Made by a program: the position numbers and the translations under genes. Below, in pieces: positions 44,938 through 56,900 of a DNA stretch of 64,000 bases. The notes under the pieces are model-generated. The model did not search any database. It was not told the DNA's origin and saw only the letters and a program-made list of their open reading frames with translations. Each line of letters opens with the position of its first letter. The stretch's first letter is position 1. Location of the stretch: the NCBI GenBank assembly GCA_022376465.1, contig JACDTU010000003.1:2294001-2358000 (forward strand), in the 5' to 3' direction. Source of the stretch: Cubamyces lactineus. Taxonomy: Eukaryota; Basidiomycota; Agaricomycetes; Polyporales; Polyporaceae.

Positions 44938-47900
44938 ATGGCCTCCAGCTTCAGCGACCTCATCTCCTCCTTCAATTCCTCACAAGGTCATGTCCCATCA
45001 GCTGCGCTGGTGTCCTCGACATCTCCTGGATGGCCCCCGACGTCCGATTCTGTCGCGGGACAAGACGTCTTCCTCTCCACACCACAATCAATGAGGCTTC
45101 AAAATCATCAAGAAATAGATCTCAACGGCGATGTAACGCCTCAGGGCCTCACAGCGATGATAGGTATATACATGCGACATCAGCGCCCGTGTGGGATGAT
45201 GGGTTCTCCGGAAAAGACTGACCTATGCCTTTCTCCGCCGTTATGACAGGCCAGCGCGCGGATGCTTTAGAACCCAGCGGCAATACGCATACACGCGAGA
45301 TATATCAAGAGTTCGCCCGTACTCAGAGCCGGAAGTATGGGCTATCAGGAGCGCAGGTGACGGAGGTGCTCGCGTTCTCCGAGGTGCGAATCAGAACGGC
45401 TTCTCAATCATTCTGATGCTCACGAATAGCCTCAGTTGTCGCCCGTCATGATGCTGATTGACCTCAAGATACATCAGATCCGCACCGAAAACGACTTTCT
45501 CCATCGTTTTATCCGTGTGTTTGTGCGGCACCCGGACTTTGGCGTCAGTACTGCAGCCATGTCGGTGAACTTGCACTAACACTGATACTACTTTCTATTA
45601 GACACACCTCCGTCACTCTGTGGCCGCAGCACTCCTTGCCCCTCGCATCCCTGCTTACGTGGATGGGCTCAACGGACAATTTACGGTAAGTCAGCAGAAT
45701 TCACACATACCCGCGTGGATCAACCCTCACATGATGGCTACGACAACATCCTGTGATAGGCATACTTAGAAGACAACGCCGAGGCACTTCTTGGCATTCC
45801 GGAATCTCAGAAGTCAGACCCGGCAGATTGGAGTCTTGTCAAAACCGCCATCGGCATCGAGCTTGCTAACCAGCGATCCGGAATGAGAGCAAAGGTATGC
45901 CCATGTCCCCTGAATCATACTGTGCCGGTGTCCTGACCCGCAGTGTGACGTGCACGAAAGTTGATCAAATAAAACCAACCTCCGACTGAAGTGACTGGAT
46001 CAGACGTTAGATCGAGAACACTCCACGAGTTCGTTTGTAGAACAAAAGTGACTTGGATAGGACTTAGATTGTCCTCAGGTAGTTTACGAAGACCTCGGTA
46101 TAGGTCTAATGACAACGACTAAGGCTGAATTGACGACGTTGACAAGTTCTCACAGGACTTCACTACCTCTGCACTTATGAGAGGCTAAAGCTCAGGTGGG
46201 AAAAAGCTTCTTTCATTCTATGGGACTACCACTACTTATATATATGTATCGTGGGAAAATGTTGGAACAATAGAATCCCTAACAACAATGAATGTCTTTG
46301 GTTGGACATAAAAGGGAAACAAAAAGACATGAACAATAACAAGTCACACAATAGAACTAGCGAACAATAAACTCTTTGACCAAAGTGACTAACAAAAGGG
46401 AATCAGAACAATAACGCCTTCGCACAATTAGCCAACACGTGTTTCGTTGTTCCACCAATTGGTTCTTTAAAAGAGATTTTACATTAACTTCCTACTGCAT
46501 GACAAGAGCGCCGTGAGTTGTTCTTGGTTCCAACAATTCCAATAGGTCTTGAATGCTGTCGCCTTGCTCGATGTTGTCCATCTCGGTCTCCACCATGGAT
46601 CCTTCATTGGCATCCTCCAAGTCGACCGGATCCGTCTGCGTCCCAACGTCCACCATCACGGCCGCGTGCATATCTATCTCCGCCCAGTACCGGAGACTAA
46701 GCGGCGTTGACAGGAGGATCGTAAGGTCTTCCTCTGCCCGATTCCTATGATGTCAGACATCCACCCCACACTTTAGAATCAACGTCCTCATTGAGAGAAG
46801 GAGAACTCACTGATACGCGGCCAGAAAGTAGCGTCCCATACCCGCAAAAGGTAGAGACCGCGCAATCCGCATGAAAAACGGGACTTCCACTTGCCGCACT
46901 GGAACCAGATAGTCCACCGCAAAGAGAGGATATGGTCGAGTATCGGCGACAAGAAAGTTGATGGGGATGTTCCACCCCGGGATGAGGAACATGGCGCCGT
47001 ACAGTTCATCCATGACGATGTCGACTGGCTCAAAGAGAGCGATCAACCCTGGGATGTTGTCATCCCTGTAGGTCGGACTATTATAGTATGCGACCGTGTT
47101 GGGGATGACCGGGTGCCGTCGCTCGGGGAGGAGAGTGTACCGAGACAAAGTGAACAGATAACGAACGTTTTCATCCCGCCCAATGCCAATGGCCGCCAAC
47201 TCTTCCTTCCTCAACTCGCGCCTCCGGATATGAGTCGATTGGTCTGAGTCCGGTCCAAGGGCGATGACTTGAAGCGGTGTAATAGAAGCGGCGAAGGTGA
47301 ATGTGTACATGGTGTAGTCGACAGAAGACGTAGGTGGTCAGTGTGCGGGGAGTGATGAGGGGGGAAGGAGAAGAAAGGCAAAGTTGTGTCGAGTACTTCC
47401 CTTCTTGAGCATTAATCATCACTACTGCGGTCGTCTAAAGAAGTTTCTGATTCTCCCTCTGATGACATCTCATCCCGATCGTGACTTTTCCGATTCAGAT
47501 CTCGGGGAATTCGGGGTTTGTACGGTAGAAGCCTAAATGCCGCAAATCCTTGTCTAAGGAATGTTCCATCAAGTTCACGCAGCACGTACGCTCCACCCTT
47601 TGTGATCCGATCAATGACATATGGTCCGGCATATCGTGGAGTATATTTGTTGGTTAATCCCGCATCTCGGGCCGAGTTCCGTATCAGCACAAGTGACCCG
47701 GGTGATAAGGGAATTTGCCGCAGTCTATGGCTAAAGCGCTTCTCAAATTGGGCCTTTGATATAAGCCTCGACCTTTTGATGGCATCACTAGCCCTTTGGA
47801 TATCTTTGGGATGTTTCTCCAGCTGACGAATTCGCAGCGCTAATAGCTCGGATGTATCAATCCCGGCTCGGTAAGCGCTGATCATAAATGTCGCTTCGGT

Positions 47901-50900
47901 TAGATCAAATGGCAAGATTGGGTGGGTTCCATATAACAGATAAAACGGACTAAATCCTGTTGATCGCCGCGTAGTAACTTTGTCTGCAAAGAATGCCAGC
48001 TTAACTTTCTTCGGCCAATCCTTTATCTTCCCATGACAACTCTTCAAAATGCCTTCTCGTATTGTAAAATGACCTTGTTCGACTATGCCTGTGCTGTGTT
48101 TGTTGTATGGCGATATTTTTATTTGTGGAATGCCATAACGGCGAAGTAAATTCTCGACAGCTCCTTTAAATTCTGACCCATTGTCTGTAATGATTTCTGC
48201 TATGTGTCCATATCGGCAAATGATTTCTTCCCATATAAATTTTGATAGTGCTTTGGAAGTAATTCTACGCAATGCGCGTCCTTCCGCTACATGTGTTAGG
48301 TCATCTCGGGCTGCAACCAAATATTTGTATCCATGTGCGTCTGGCATGAACATCACATCTATGTATACTTGGGTAAAAATTGACACAGGTGTGCGAATCG
48401 TTGGGGGTATCTCGACTTTCACTGTACTCCATAACTGACATTGATGACAAGTGCTGATGTGATGTCGTATATCCTGGTACATGTGCGGCCAATAGAATTG
48501 ATCCCTAAGATGATTGAAAACTCCATAACTGCCACGATGTCCAAGTTCTTCATGTGCCTGCTCCATAACTCGCAATCTCCGCTCGTGGCCTAGTATTACC
48601 AGTACTGGAACACCATGTTTTCTTTTCCTATACATTTCTGAACCATTCACAAAATAATGTGCCGCCTTTTGGAGGAAGCGTCGCTTCTCCTGAGTCGATT
48701 GGAATTCAGGCGTCTTGAGCGTAAGAAGAAACCATCGAATCTCTCCAAGTGTTCTTGACAAACGATCTTCCTTGGAAGTGAAAGAGGGTAAGGAATATAC
48801 ATGCTTTTCAGCTGGATATATGGTCATTGTTACTTCTTGCAAATACAGGGAGATCTCCTCAAGCCATTCCTCCATTTCATTTGTTTCTTTTATTTCCTCC
48901 TCTGTTGGTCGTCTTCGCGATAATGCATCTGGACCTTTATGCTTTTCAGCGGGTACATGTCGTAGCTCAAAATCAAAAAGTAGAATTCCTTGAATCCATC
49001 TGTTAATAGTTGCATTTGGTTGTAGATCTGGATTATTGAGCATGTCTTTAATATATTTGGCATCCACCTCAAGAACCAGTTTTTTAACTCCATACAAGTA
49101 TAATTTCCAATGTCGCAATGCTCGGAAACATCCGTATAGTTCTAGTTTAGGTTGACTATATCTCGCTTCTCTTTCATTGAATGGAAGTGAGCCATACCGT
49201 GCTGGATGTCGCCGGCCTTGTTCATCATCTTGTGATAATATAAATCCGACAGCTGTCTGGCTTGAGTCTACTGACATATATACAGGTCTATCCGATGAAT
49301 AGTCAATTGCTATTAAGGCCGGGGCAGTTGTAATCAACTTCTTTAGTCGCGCAAAGGCTTCGTCTCTTCTATCATCCCAAATCAATTCTGCATCCTTGCG
49401 CACTAGCTCTGTCAAGGGTCGAGCTATTGCTGAATAATTCCTGATCCAGATGCGCATTGTACCACATAATCCTAGGAATCCACGAACATCTTTCACGGTC
49501 CTTGGTATTGGCCACTTTAAGACTTTTTCAATTTTGGCTTCCTCGGGCACCCGACCATTTTTACTACATTTTTGTCCTAATATGATCACTTCGGGCCTAC
49601 ACAATTGCAATTTCTTTCCTGACACTGTTGCACCCGCATGTCCCAAACGGTGTAGAATGCGGTGTACATCCACAGCATGTTCCCATATGAATCGACGTAT
49701 TCCTGTGTTTTCTTTAAGTACCTCTGGCTCTCCATTTTGGTCAAGATATTGCGTCTTCGGACCTTTTATTGGTAGATCATCAATAAATCCATTGGCTGTA
49801 CGAGGTATCTCATCCTGAAGAATAAATGAAATGCTATTTTGGAATTCCGCTGGTGAATTTGTGAATCCTTGAGGCATCGTTGTATTTCTTAACAAACCCA
49901 ATGGAGTGTAGAACGCAGTCAAATCCCGGCTCCGAGGGTGTAGACGACGCGCATCATAGCCTGAATACAGATCGAACACTGTATAGCATTGATATCCTAC
50001 AAATGGCTCGATGAAGTCTTCCATAATAGGCGGACTCCCAGTATCCCGGATAGATACTCGATTTAAATCTTGAAGGTCATGAACAATCCGTGGTTCGCCA
50101 TTCTTCTTAACAACTGTAAACCATCTTGATCGGTATGATGACTGACTTGGCTCGTAGACACCTGCTGCAATCTTCTCTCGGAGTAAGTCAATGACTTTAT
50201 CTTTGACTCCGGGAGGTATGGGAATATTTTTATGCTTCCATGGGATGTGGGGAACAACAGGTATCATGTACGGGGTAAAATATAAGTCATGCATTGTACC
50301 TCGTTCAGAATCTGTAAAGGCTATGCTCCGTTCATTGATTTTCAAAATATGAAGAAACAGTTTCTCTTCCTCGGGCCATAAGAATCCTTCCTTATTGATG
50401 TTAATCTTCTTGACCCGATCAACCGTCAGTTTGGGTGTCGGGGTAAACTCCGGAATATGTAGCGAAAGTATAGGTAGGGTATCTAATGGATTTTCAGGGA
50501 ACCGACGGGCTACTCGAACCTCTTCTGGCACTATACCCGGGACGGGCTTCACTTTCTGGTCAATTCGTTTATACATGGTCCCCGACATATGCCTCGGTTC
50601 CTTATCCGATTCACTGCCGGATTCCCCTATTTTGTCTTTGATTTTCTCCGGTTTTTCCGCATTTTCTGCAGTACTACTAGTCGACAAGAATAATACAGGG
50701 TATAGACATCCAGAAGGCATCATATCTGACTTTGAAGTACATATATTCATTTTGTTTTTGCCTGCGTAGTCGAAAGAATGACATTCGGAAGGTATTTGCA
50801 CTGGAAATGATGGCACGGACACGCTCAAAGGTGAATTCCGAACGTATCGGACTTCTGTGCCTATAGACGTCATTGTGTGGGCGCCAGGTACCGTACCTAA

Positions 50901-53900
50901 TGCGGGGTAAGGCACGTCCGGGGAAGTAGGTGACATCATTGCTGATCGTCCATATCTTATCTCCAGGGCACCTATCTCGGGGATCTCGGTCAAATAACAA
51001 CAACGTTGTTTTATTCGATGTCGGCGGACAGGGGAAACGTACAGGATCAAAACATACATAAGTACACTTGTCAGGACAGCAAAGACGAGGGGAAGGGGTA
51101 AAGAAGTCGCATTGAGTAGACCAGAACGTGGGTTATGGACGGTTGATGGTGATACAGGGTACGGACGCGATAATGGAAGAGTACACAGTAACTGGAGAGG
51201 ATGCAGGACGGACCGCGTGTCACGTCCGGGTGGTTGGCGTATGAGCGGCTCGTGCCGGCTCAATAGCGTTGTGTACCTGTAATCACACGTCCCGAGTCGA
51301 TTAGCGCAGTAATTGATTTCCTTTGTAGGCGTGCTTGCCTTACGAGTGTGCCTCTCGGAGGCGCTCCTGAAAAAACTCGCACATTTCTTCGTAAACCTCA
51401 TGAAAGGCCTCACCCAGGAGGTTGTGGAGGAACCCTTCGAATTCACCGAGTTTCTGACGGTCGTGTTCGTAGGATTCGATCGTCGAGGGTCCGAAAGTCG
51501 TAGGCGTTCCCAAACGGGAAGCTTGAGCGCTAGAGCTGCTCGAAGAGCGCTTGTCCTTAGCGCCTTCGTCCTCGCTTGCTGCGGTAGCGCTGGACGTGTC
51601 GCCCTGGTCGTCGCCTTCTACCTCCATCGGCTCTACGATCTCCTGGGAGCTTTTCAGCTTCTCGTACTGGTCTTGGTTCTCCTCTTGCTCGTGCTCGCTT
51701 TCAGTCTCGGTCATCTCCACATCGCTGGCCTCGCTTTCGACATCGGCGCCATACGGGCTTCCGGCCTCTTCAAACCCGGCTTCGGAGACGCTAGGGAAGG
51801 GAGTTGCACGACGACCACGATGGTACGCGAGGCGCGACTCGCCTAGGTACGTAAGGCGCGCACTAACCTCCCTGTCGAATGCCGTACCAGGGGACCCATT
51901 ACACCCCTCAAGCCTATCCCTTTCAGACTCCGGGCATGGAGATCCTTCCGCGCGGACGTCCTCAGCGACGTCCGCGTCCTCTTCATCTGCCCACGTGCGT
52001 TCGCACTCGCGCTGGAACGCGACGGCGCGCTCAAACGTCATCCCGCAATCGCAATACAACTCGGGATCGTGTTCGTCGCACAACCCCCGGACCTCACCAA
52101 GACCTTCTTTGTTTTCCTCGTAAGTGACATGCGCTTTTGTAACTGAGACCTTGAACTGACCTTTGTGCGTATTTTCAGAAGATTCTGGTTCCTTCGCGTG
52201 CGCGCACTCGGACTCCACACGCGCGTCCGCGTCCGCACGCTTTGACAGGCTCCCCGCACGAGCCTGTGCATTGTGCCGGGCTCGTGGGTCTTGTATCAAG
52301 ACTGATCCTCGCGCACGGTAAGTAACTATTTCCTCTTTTATTCGTGAATGTCGCTGACCTTTCATTTGTTCTTTGCTCTCCTTCTGTTTGCGTAGCTCTC
52401 GACACATTTCGTCGACGTCCTCGCCCTGCGCAAGATCCTCTACGATCATGCGCAGGGCTCGCGCGAACTCCTCATCGGTCGGCCCCGAGCGCGCGCCCTC
52501 GGAATCGTCACGCGCATTGTCAAAACGCGCTTCTGGTCCATCATCAAGATCCTCTGGGCGCGGCGGTACGAAATCTGGCTCAGAGTCCTCGCGCTCAGTG
52601 CGCTCTACGGGCGGTGTATCCAATGACGGCATCGGCGGGGATTCGAGCAAGACCTCGCTCGGCACAACTACGACTGGCGCGTCCTCCGAACGGTCATTGA
52701 AGAGACCGTTCGGAAATCGTAAGTCTGTCCCCATCGGCTGCGTATGAGGATAATACTGACCGAACGGCGTGTTCAGATGCTCGGTAGGAAAGAAGCGAAC
52801 ATAGAGTTGACCGTGGCGCACGTCCACGACTGGAGGCGATTGCGGATCCGAGAAGACGTTACGGATGAACGTTCCGGACGCTAGGTACCAGTCTTCGAAA
52901 TGATAGCCATCAGCGTATCCAAATGTAGTAGGGAAGACCGTCTCAGCATGTATCTCAGCGGAATAAAAGGATTCTTGACTGCCATAGCCCGGGTGCGAGT
53001 CTGAGTACGACATGAGGGAAAATGTGGGAAGTTGTTGAGTACAAAGAAAGCTGGAATGGGAGGTGTCTGGTTCAACTAAGAGCTCATACTCTGATCCTTT
53101 TATAAATGGATTCCTGAACAATAGATATGTCCCATCCTCTCTCTCCTCTATGGAGATATGATTGTCCCTCTGCCAGGGCCTGCCTAGAAGGAGCTGGAAG
53201 GGAGCTTTTTCAATGACATAGAGATTAGCCCATGTCCGGGCTGCTCCACACCTCAGTTCCACATTGCTGACCAGGCCTTTGAGTTGTCCCGTACTATTGT
53301 TGGCTGCAAGGAGACCTATTGTCTCTGACCTATCACATGGTCTTGGTATGTAATTTCTGTATGTCTCTTCACTGACTATGTTCATCATTGAACCAGTGTC
53401 AACTATGGCCTTAATCGGCATTCCGTCGCAGTGCATCATTATCTCTATGAGCGGCCTCTTTGATTGAAGATGAACCATGGCTGCCGATATATTTTCAGGC
53501 ACATTAAGTGACTTCGGGGTAGTCTCCGTAGCAGTCTGTCTTCTGTTCTTAATGACATCCTGAAGACACTGAGTGATCTCTCATGATGTTCCAATGACTT
53601 CGCCAACCGACATCGTCAACGGTGTATTTAAAATGCGGTCCAATATGTTCATTGGTTGTACATGTTGAGAGACTTTTGATTGCATCGGCTGCCGTTTTGG
53701 AGCTGACTCCGATGATTTCTTACCCGACAACTTCTCCTGTCCTGTCGTGGGCTTGATACTGTCCTCCATGATAATATCCTCATCCTTTGAAGGGTCAAAA
53801 GTAGGCTGATGTATCTCCACTGGTTGCATTCCAGATGGTCTCTCTACCGATTTAGCCCTAGTCTTGCCCTTATTTTTGTCAGTGGATTTGTCCTTAGCCC

Positions 53901-56900
53901 ATTCTGGTTTTGCTGGAGGGAATACACCTTCAAATCTTGTCTTCCGTGCATCCTTAATGACCTTGTCTGATCTCTCGACTGGAAATGCAAATGCTTCATC
54001 CTCTTTCTCGTCGTCTGAGTCAGTTTCATCTTCAGATTCTGAGACGACAGGTCCGAATGAGATGAAGTTCGCCTGGGCTGTAGACCGGTGGCGCTGTACG
54101 GCTGAAGCAATTGGTTCATCCCTTCTTCGCTGAATGAACGACCCATCTGCCATGACGTATTTGTTATTATCATCTTGTTTGATGATGCCATTTAACAATA
54201 GTTCTTTGATCTTAGGGCAGTTATTCAGCGAGTGACCTTGTTCACCACAACCATAACATCTTATGTCTCCTCGGTTATTGGTTGGTTGACCACGACCAAT
54301 TCCTGAGGACTGATTGGTTGTATTGCCACCTGTTGACAGACCCATCTTTGGCTGAGGAATGAATTGAGTAATATCTTTGTCCATCTTGAAGGCTTTATAG
54401 TACAAGAACCCATATGAGGGGTCATCAATGGACAGCTTTTGAAGCTTCTGGATAATGGATTCCATATCTTCACTGTCATTACTTCTAGCTGACTTCTCTC
54501 CAGAGGTATTGTTATCATTTTTCTTGACCTTGGATCTCTTGCTCATGGTCTTACTCTTCTTACTCTTCTTGTGTTTTGCAGACTTCCGCTTCTTGGATCC
54601 TGCTTCTGAGTCTGAGTCATCAGAGTCTGAGTCTGAGTCCGTGTCAGAATTTGAAGTGTCCGTATCACTTTCATCTCCTGATGAATCTGTTTCTTCAAAG
54701 TCTGAGTCATCATTGTCAAATCGGTCACGTCCAAATAGCTCATTGAATATCTGAACCAATGTCTCCACTTCAAATGGTTCCTTTAAATCATGGTTCGGCT
54801 TTGCTCTTAAATACCGCACCTCGAGTTTGTTTCTGAGGCTGCGATTGATTCCTTTCCAGAATGCTTTGTTATATTCTTTAGTATCAATGGTGCCTTTGAT
54901 CTTCAGCCAACCTGCAATACGTTGGAACTTTCGATAATATGATCGTGCTTGAGCGAGTGAAGTAATCCGCCGCTCCCTATGTTCTTCCACAAAACGCTTG
55001 AGGTCTGACTTCTTGTACCGCTTCTCATTCTGATCTGAGTCGAACAATTCTTCAAACTTCTTCTTCAGATTTTGCCATGTAGTGTTTGATTCTATGAGGG
55101 TCTCCAACAGTTCCCGCACCTCACGGTTGCAGTACCGCTGAAGATACTTGCACTTGCTTTGATCATCGGTAATGTTATTCCACTCGATCAACTCCTCGTA
55201 CTGCTCCAAGAATTCCTTAACATGGTGTGGTTGTCCTTTGAAGGTTTTGGGTGCGTGTTTTGAGCCTTTGACTGGCATATCATATTTAGTACGGGTAGAC
55301 ATGTTGTCCACTTGTAATTGGTCGTTTGATACTGAGTGATCTGATGTGTTCAGAATGGAGGATGAAGGTGTCGGTACAATTTCCGAGAATGATGAGACCT
55401 CCTCAATGACCAATGGATTACTGGTGGACAGAGGGCTCTGCTCCTGATTAATATCTGAGGACAGATTGAATAAACCTATCCAAGGAAGGGGTTGAGAGAT
55501 AGTAGTTTGTTGTTAAACACTACCCCTCGCGGTGGGCTCCAATTTGACGTGCACGAAAGTTGATCAAATAAAACCAACCTCCGACTGAAGTGACTGGATC
55601 AGACGTTAGATCAAGAACACTCCACGAGTTCGTTTGTAGAACAAAAGTGACTTGGATAGGACTTAGATTGTCCTCAGGTAGTTTACGAAGACCTCGGTAT
55701 AGGTCTAATGACAACGACTAAGGCTGAATTGACGACGTTGACAAGTTCTCACAGGACTTCACTACCTCTGCACTTATGAGAGGCTAAAGCTCAGGTGGGA
55801 AAAAGCTTCTTTCATTCTATGGGACTACCACTACTTATATATATGTATCGTGGGAAAATGTTGGAACAATAGAATCCCTAACAACAATGAATGTCTTTGG
55901 TTGGACATAAAAGGGAAACAAAAAGACATGAACAATAACAAGTCACACAATAGAACTAGCGAACAATAAACTCTTTGACCAAAGTGACTAACAAAAGGGA
56001 ATCAGAACAATAACGCCTTCGCACAATTAGCCAACACGTGTTTCGTTGTTCCACCAATTGGTTCTTTAAAAGAGATTTTACATTAACTTCCTACTGCATG
56101 ACAAGAGCGCCGTGAGTTGTTCCTGGTTCCAACAATTCCAATAGGTCTTGAATGCTGTCGCCTTGCTCGATGTTGTCCATCTCGGTCTCCACCATGGATC
56201 CTTCATTGGCATCCTCCAAGTCGACCGGATCCGTCTGCGTCCCAACGTCCACCATCACGGCCGCGTGCATATCTATCTCCGCCCAGTACCGGAGACTAAG
56301 CGGCGTTGACAGGAGGATCGTAAGGTCTTCCTCTGCCCGATTCCTATGATGTCGGACAAGTGCAATTACAGCTCGACGCCGGCATCAAGAATAAACAAGA
56401 TATATACAAGCTCACCACCTCCCTCCTCATGTATGACATGCGGGCGAAGATCGAGCATTGGGGACGTTTTGCCTTTTTGGTAAGTCAAAGCTGCGCGTCT
56501 CTCAGTTGCCGTTACGTCTAAGATCTGATCATCTCATCGCAACAGCGGCAATGCACCATACTCTACAATAAGACGCCCTCGGGCAGACGCGGGGATTACT
56601 GGCGGTACATAGATCAATGTTTAAAAGACATGCGGGAGAACGCAAGAAAGGACCACCCGACAGATGTCCTGGCCCAGAAGAGGCACGAATCCTTGTACGT
56701 ATAGGTGCTCATGATTACAAACTTGCCCCTCTGCTAATCCGATGTCCGTAGGTTCTTAACGCACACCCTCGACAACGACATTAAGATGTTCCCGATACGC
56801 TCAGGCGCCCTCGCCCGGCTAGTCTATAGCAACGACGCACTCACGACCCTTCAGCGCACTACGGAGAATCAGGTCAGCAGCTTCACTGTCAATGACAGTC

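Larger units (their letters stand above)
45946..56358 (-). mobile_element. full-length Ty3/gypsy LTR retrotransposon, 10,413 bp
   Basis: Two 814 bp LTRs (45946-46759 and 55545-56358) begin TG and end CA in element orientation and differ at three positions. Reading on the minus strand from the right: LTR, primer-binding site, gag, one UGA, protease/acidic ORF, RT-RNaseH-integrase, an extra ORF, polypurine tract, LTR. The order RT-RH-IN defines Ty3/gypsy. There is no chromodomain after the integrase. All large frames are open, so the copy may be active. It lies antisense within an intron of the partner gene. Confidence 0.93.
45895..56371 (+). other. 60 nt intron expanded to 10.5 kb by the retrotransposon
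   Basis: The donor GTATGC is at 45895, a CTGAC branch-site match at 45933-45937, and the acceptor CAATTACAG ends at 56371. Removing the element and one target copy leaves exactly 60 nt, the usual size here. The alternative acceptor CCCGCAG (45943) would break the downstream frame. Confidence 0.75.

Noticed and set aside
46518..46750. Small genes repeated at 46518-46750 and 56117-56349, and at 45915-46115 and 55520-55714
   Set aside because: They are identical because they lie in the two LTR copies, not because they are conserved genes.
47412..47640. Chromodomain at the end of the gypsy integrase
   Set aside because: After the GPY motif only a short acidic tail remains; the aromatic cage pattern of a chromodomain is not seen.
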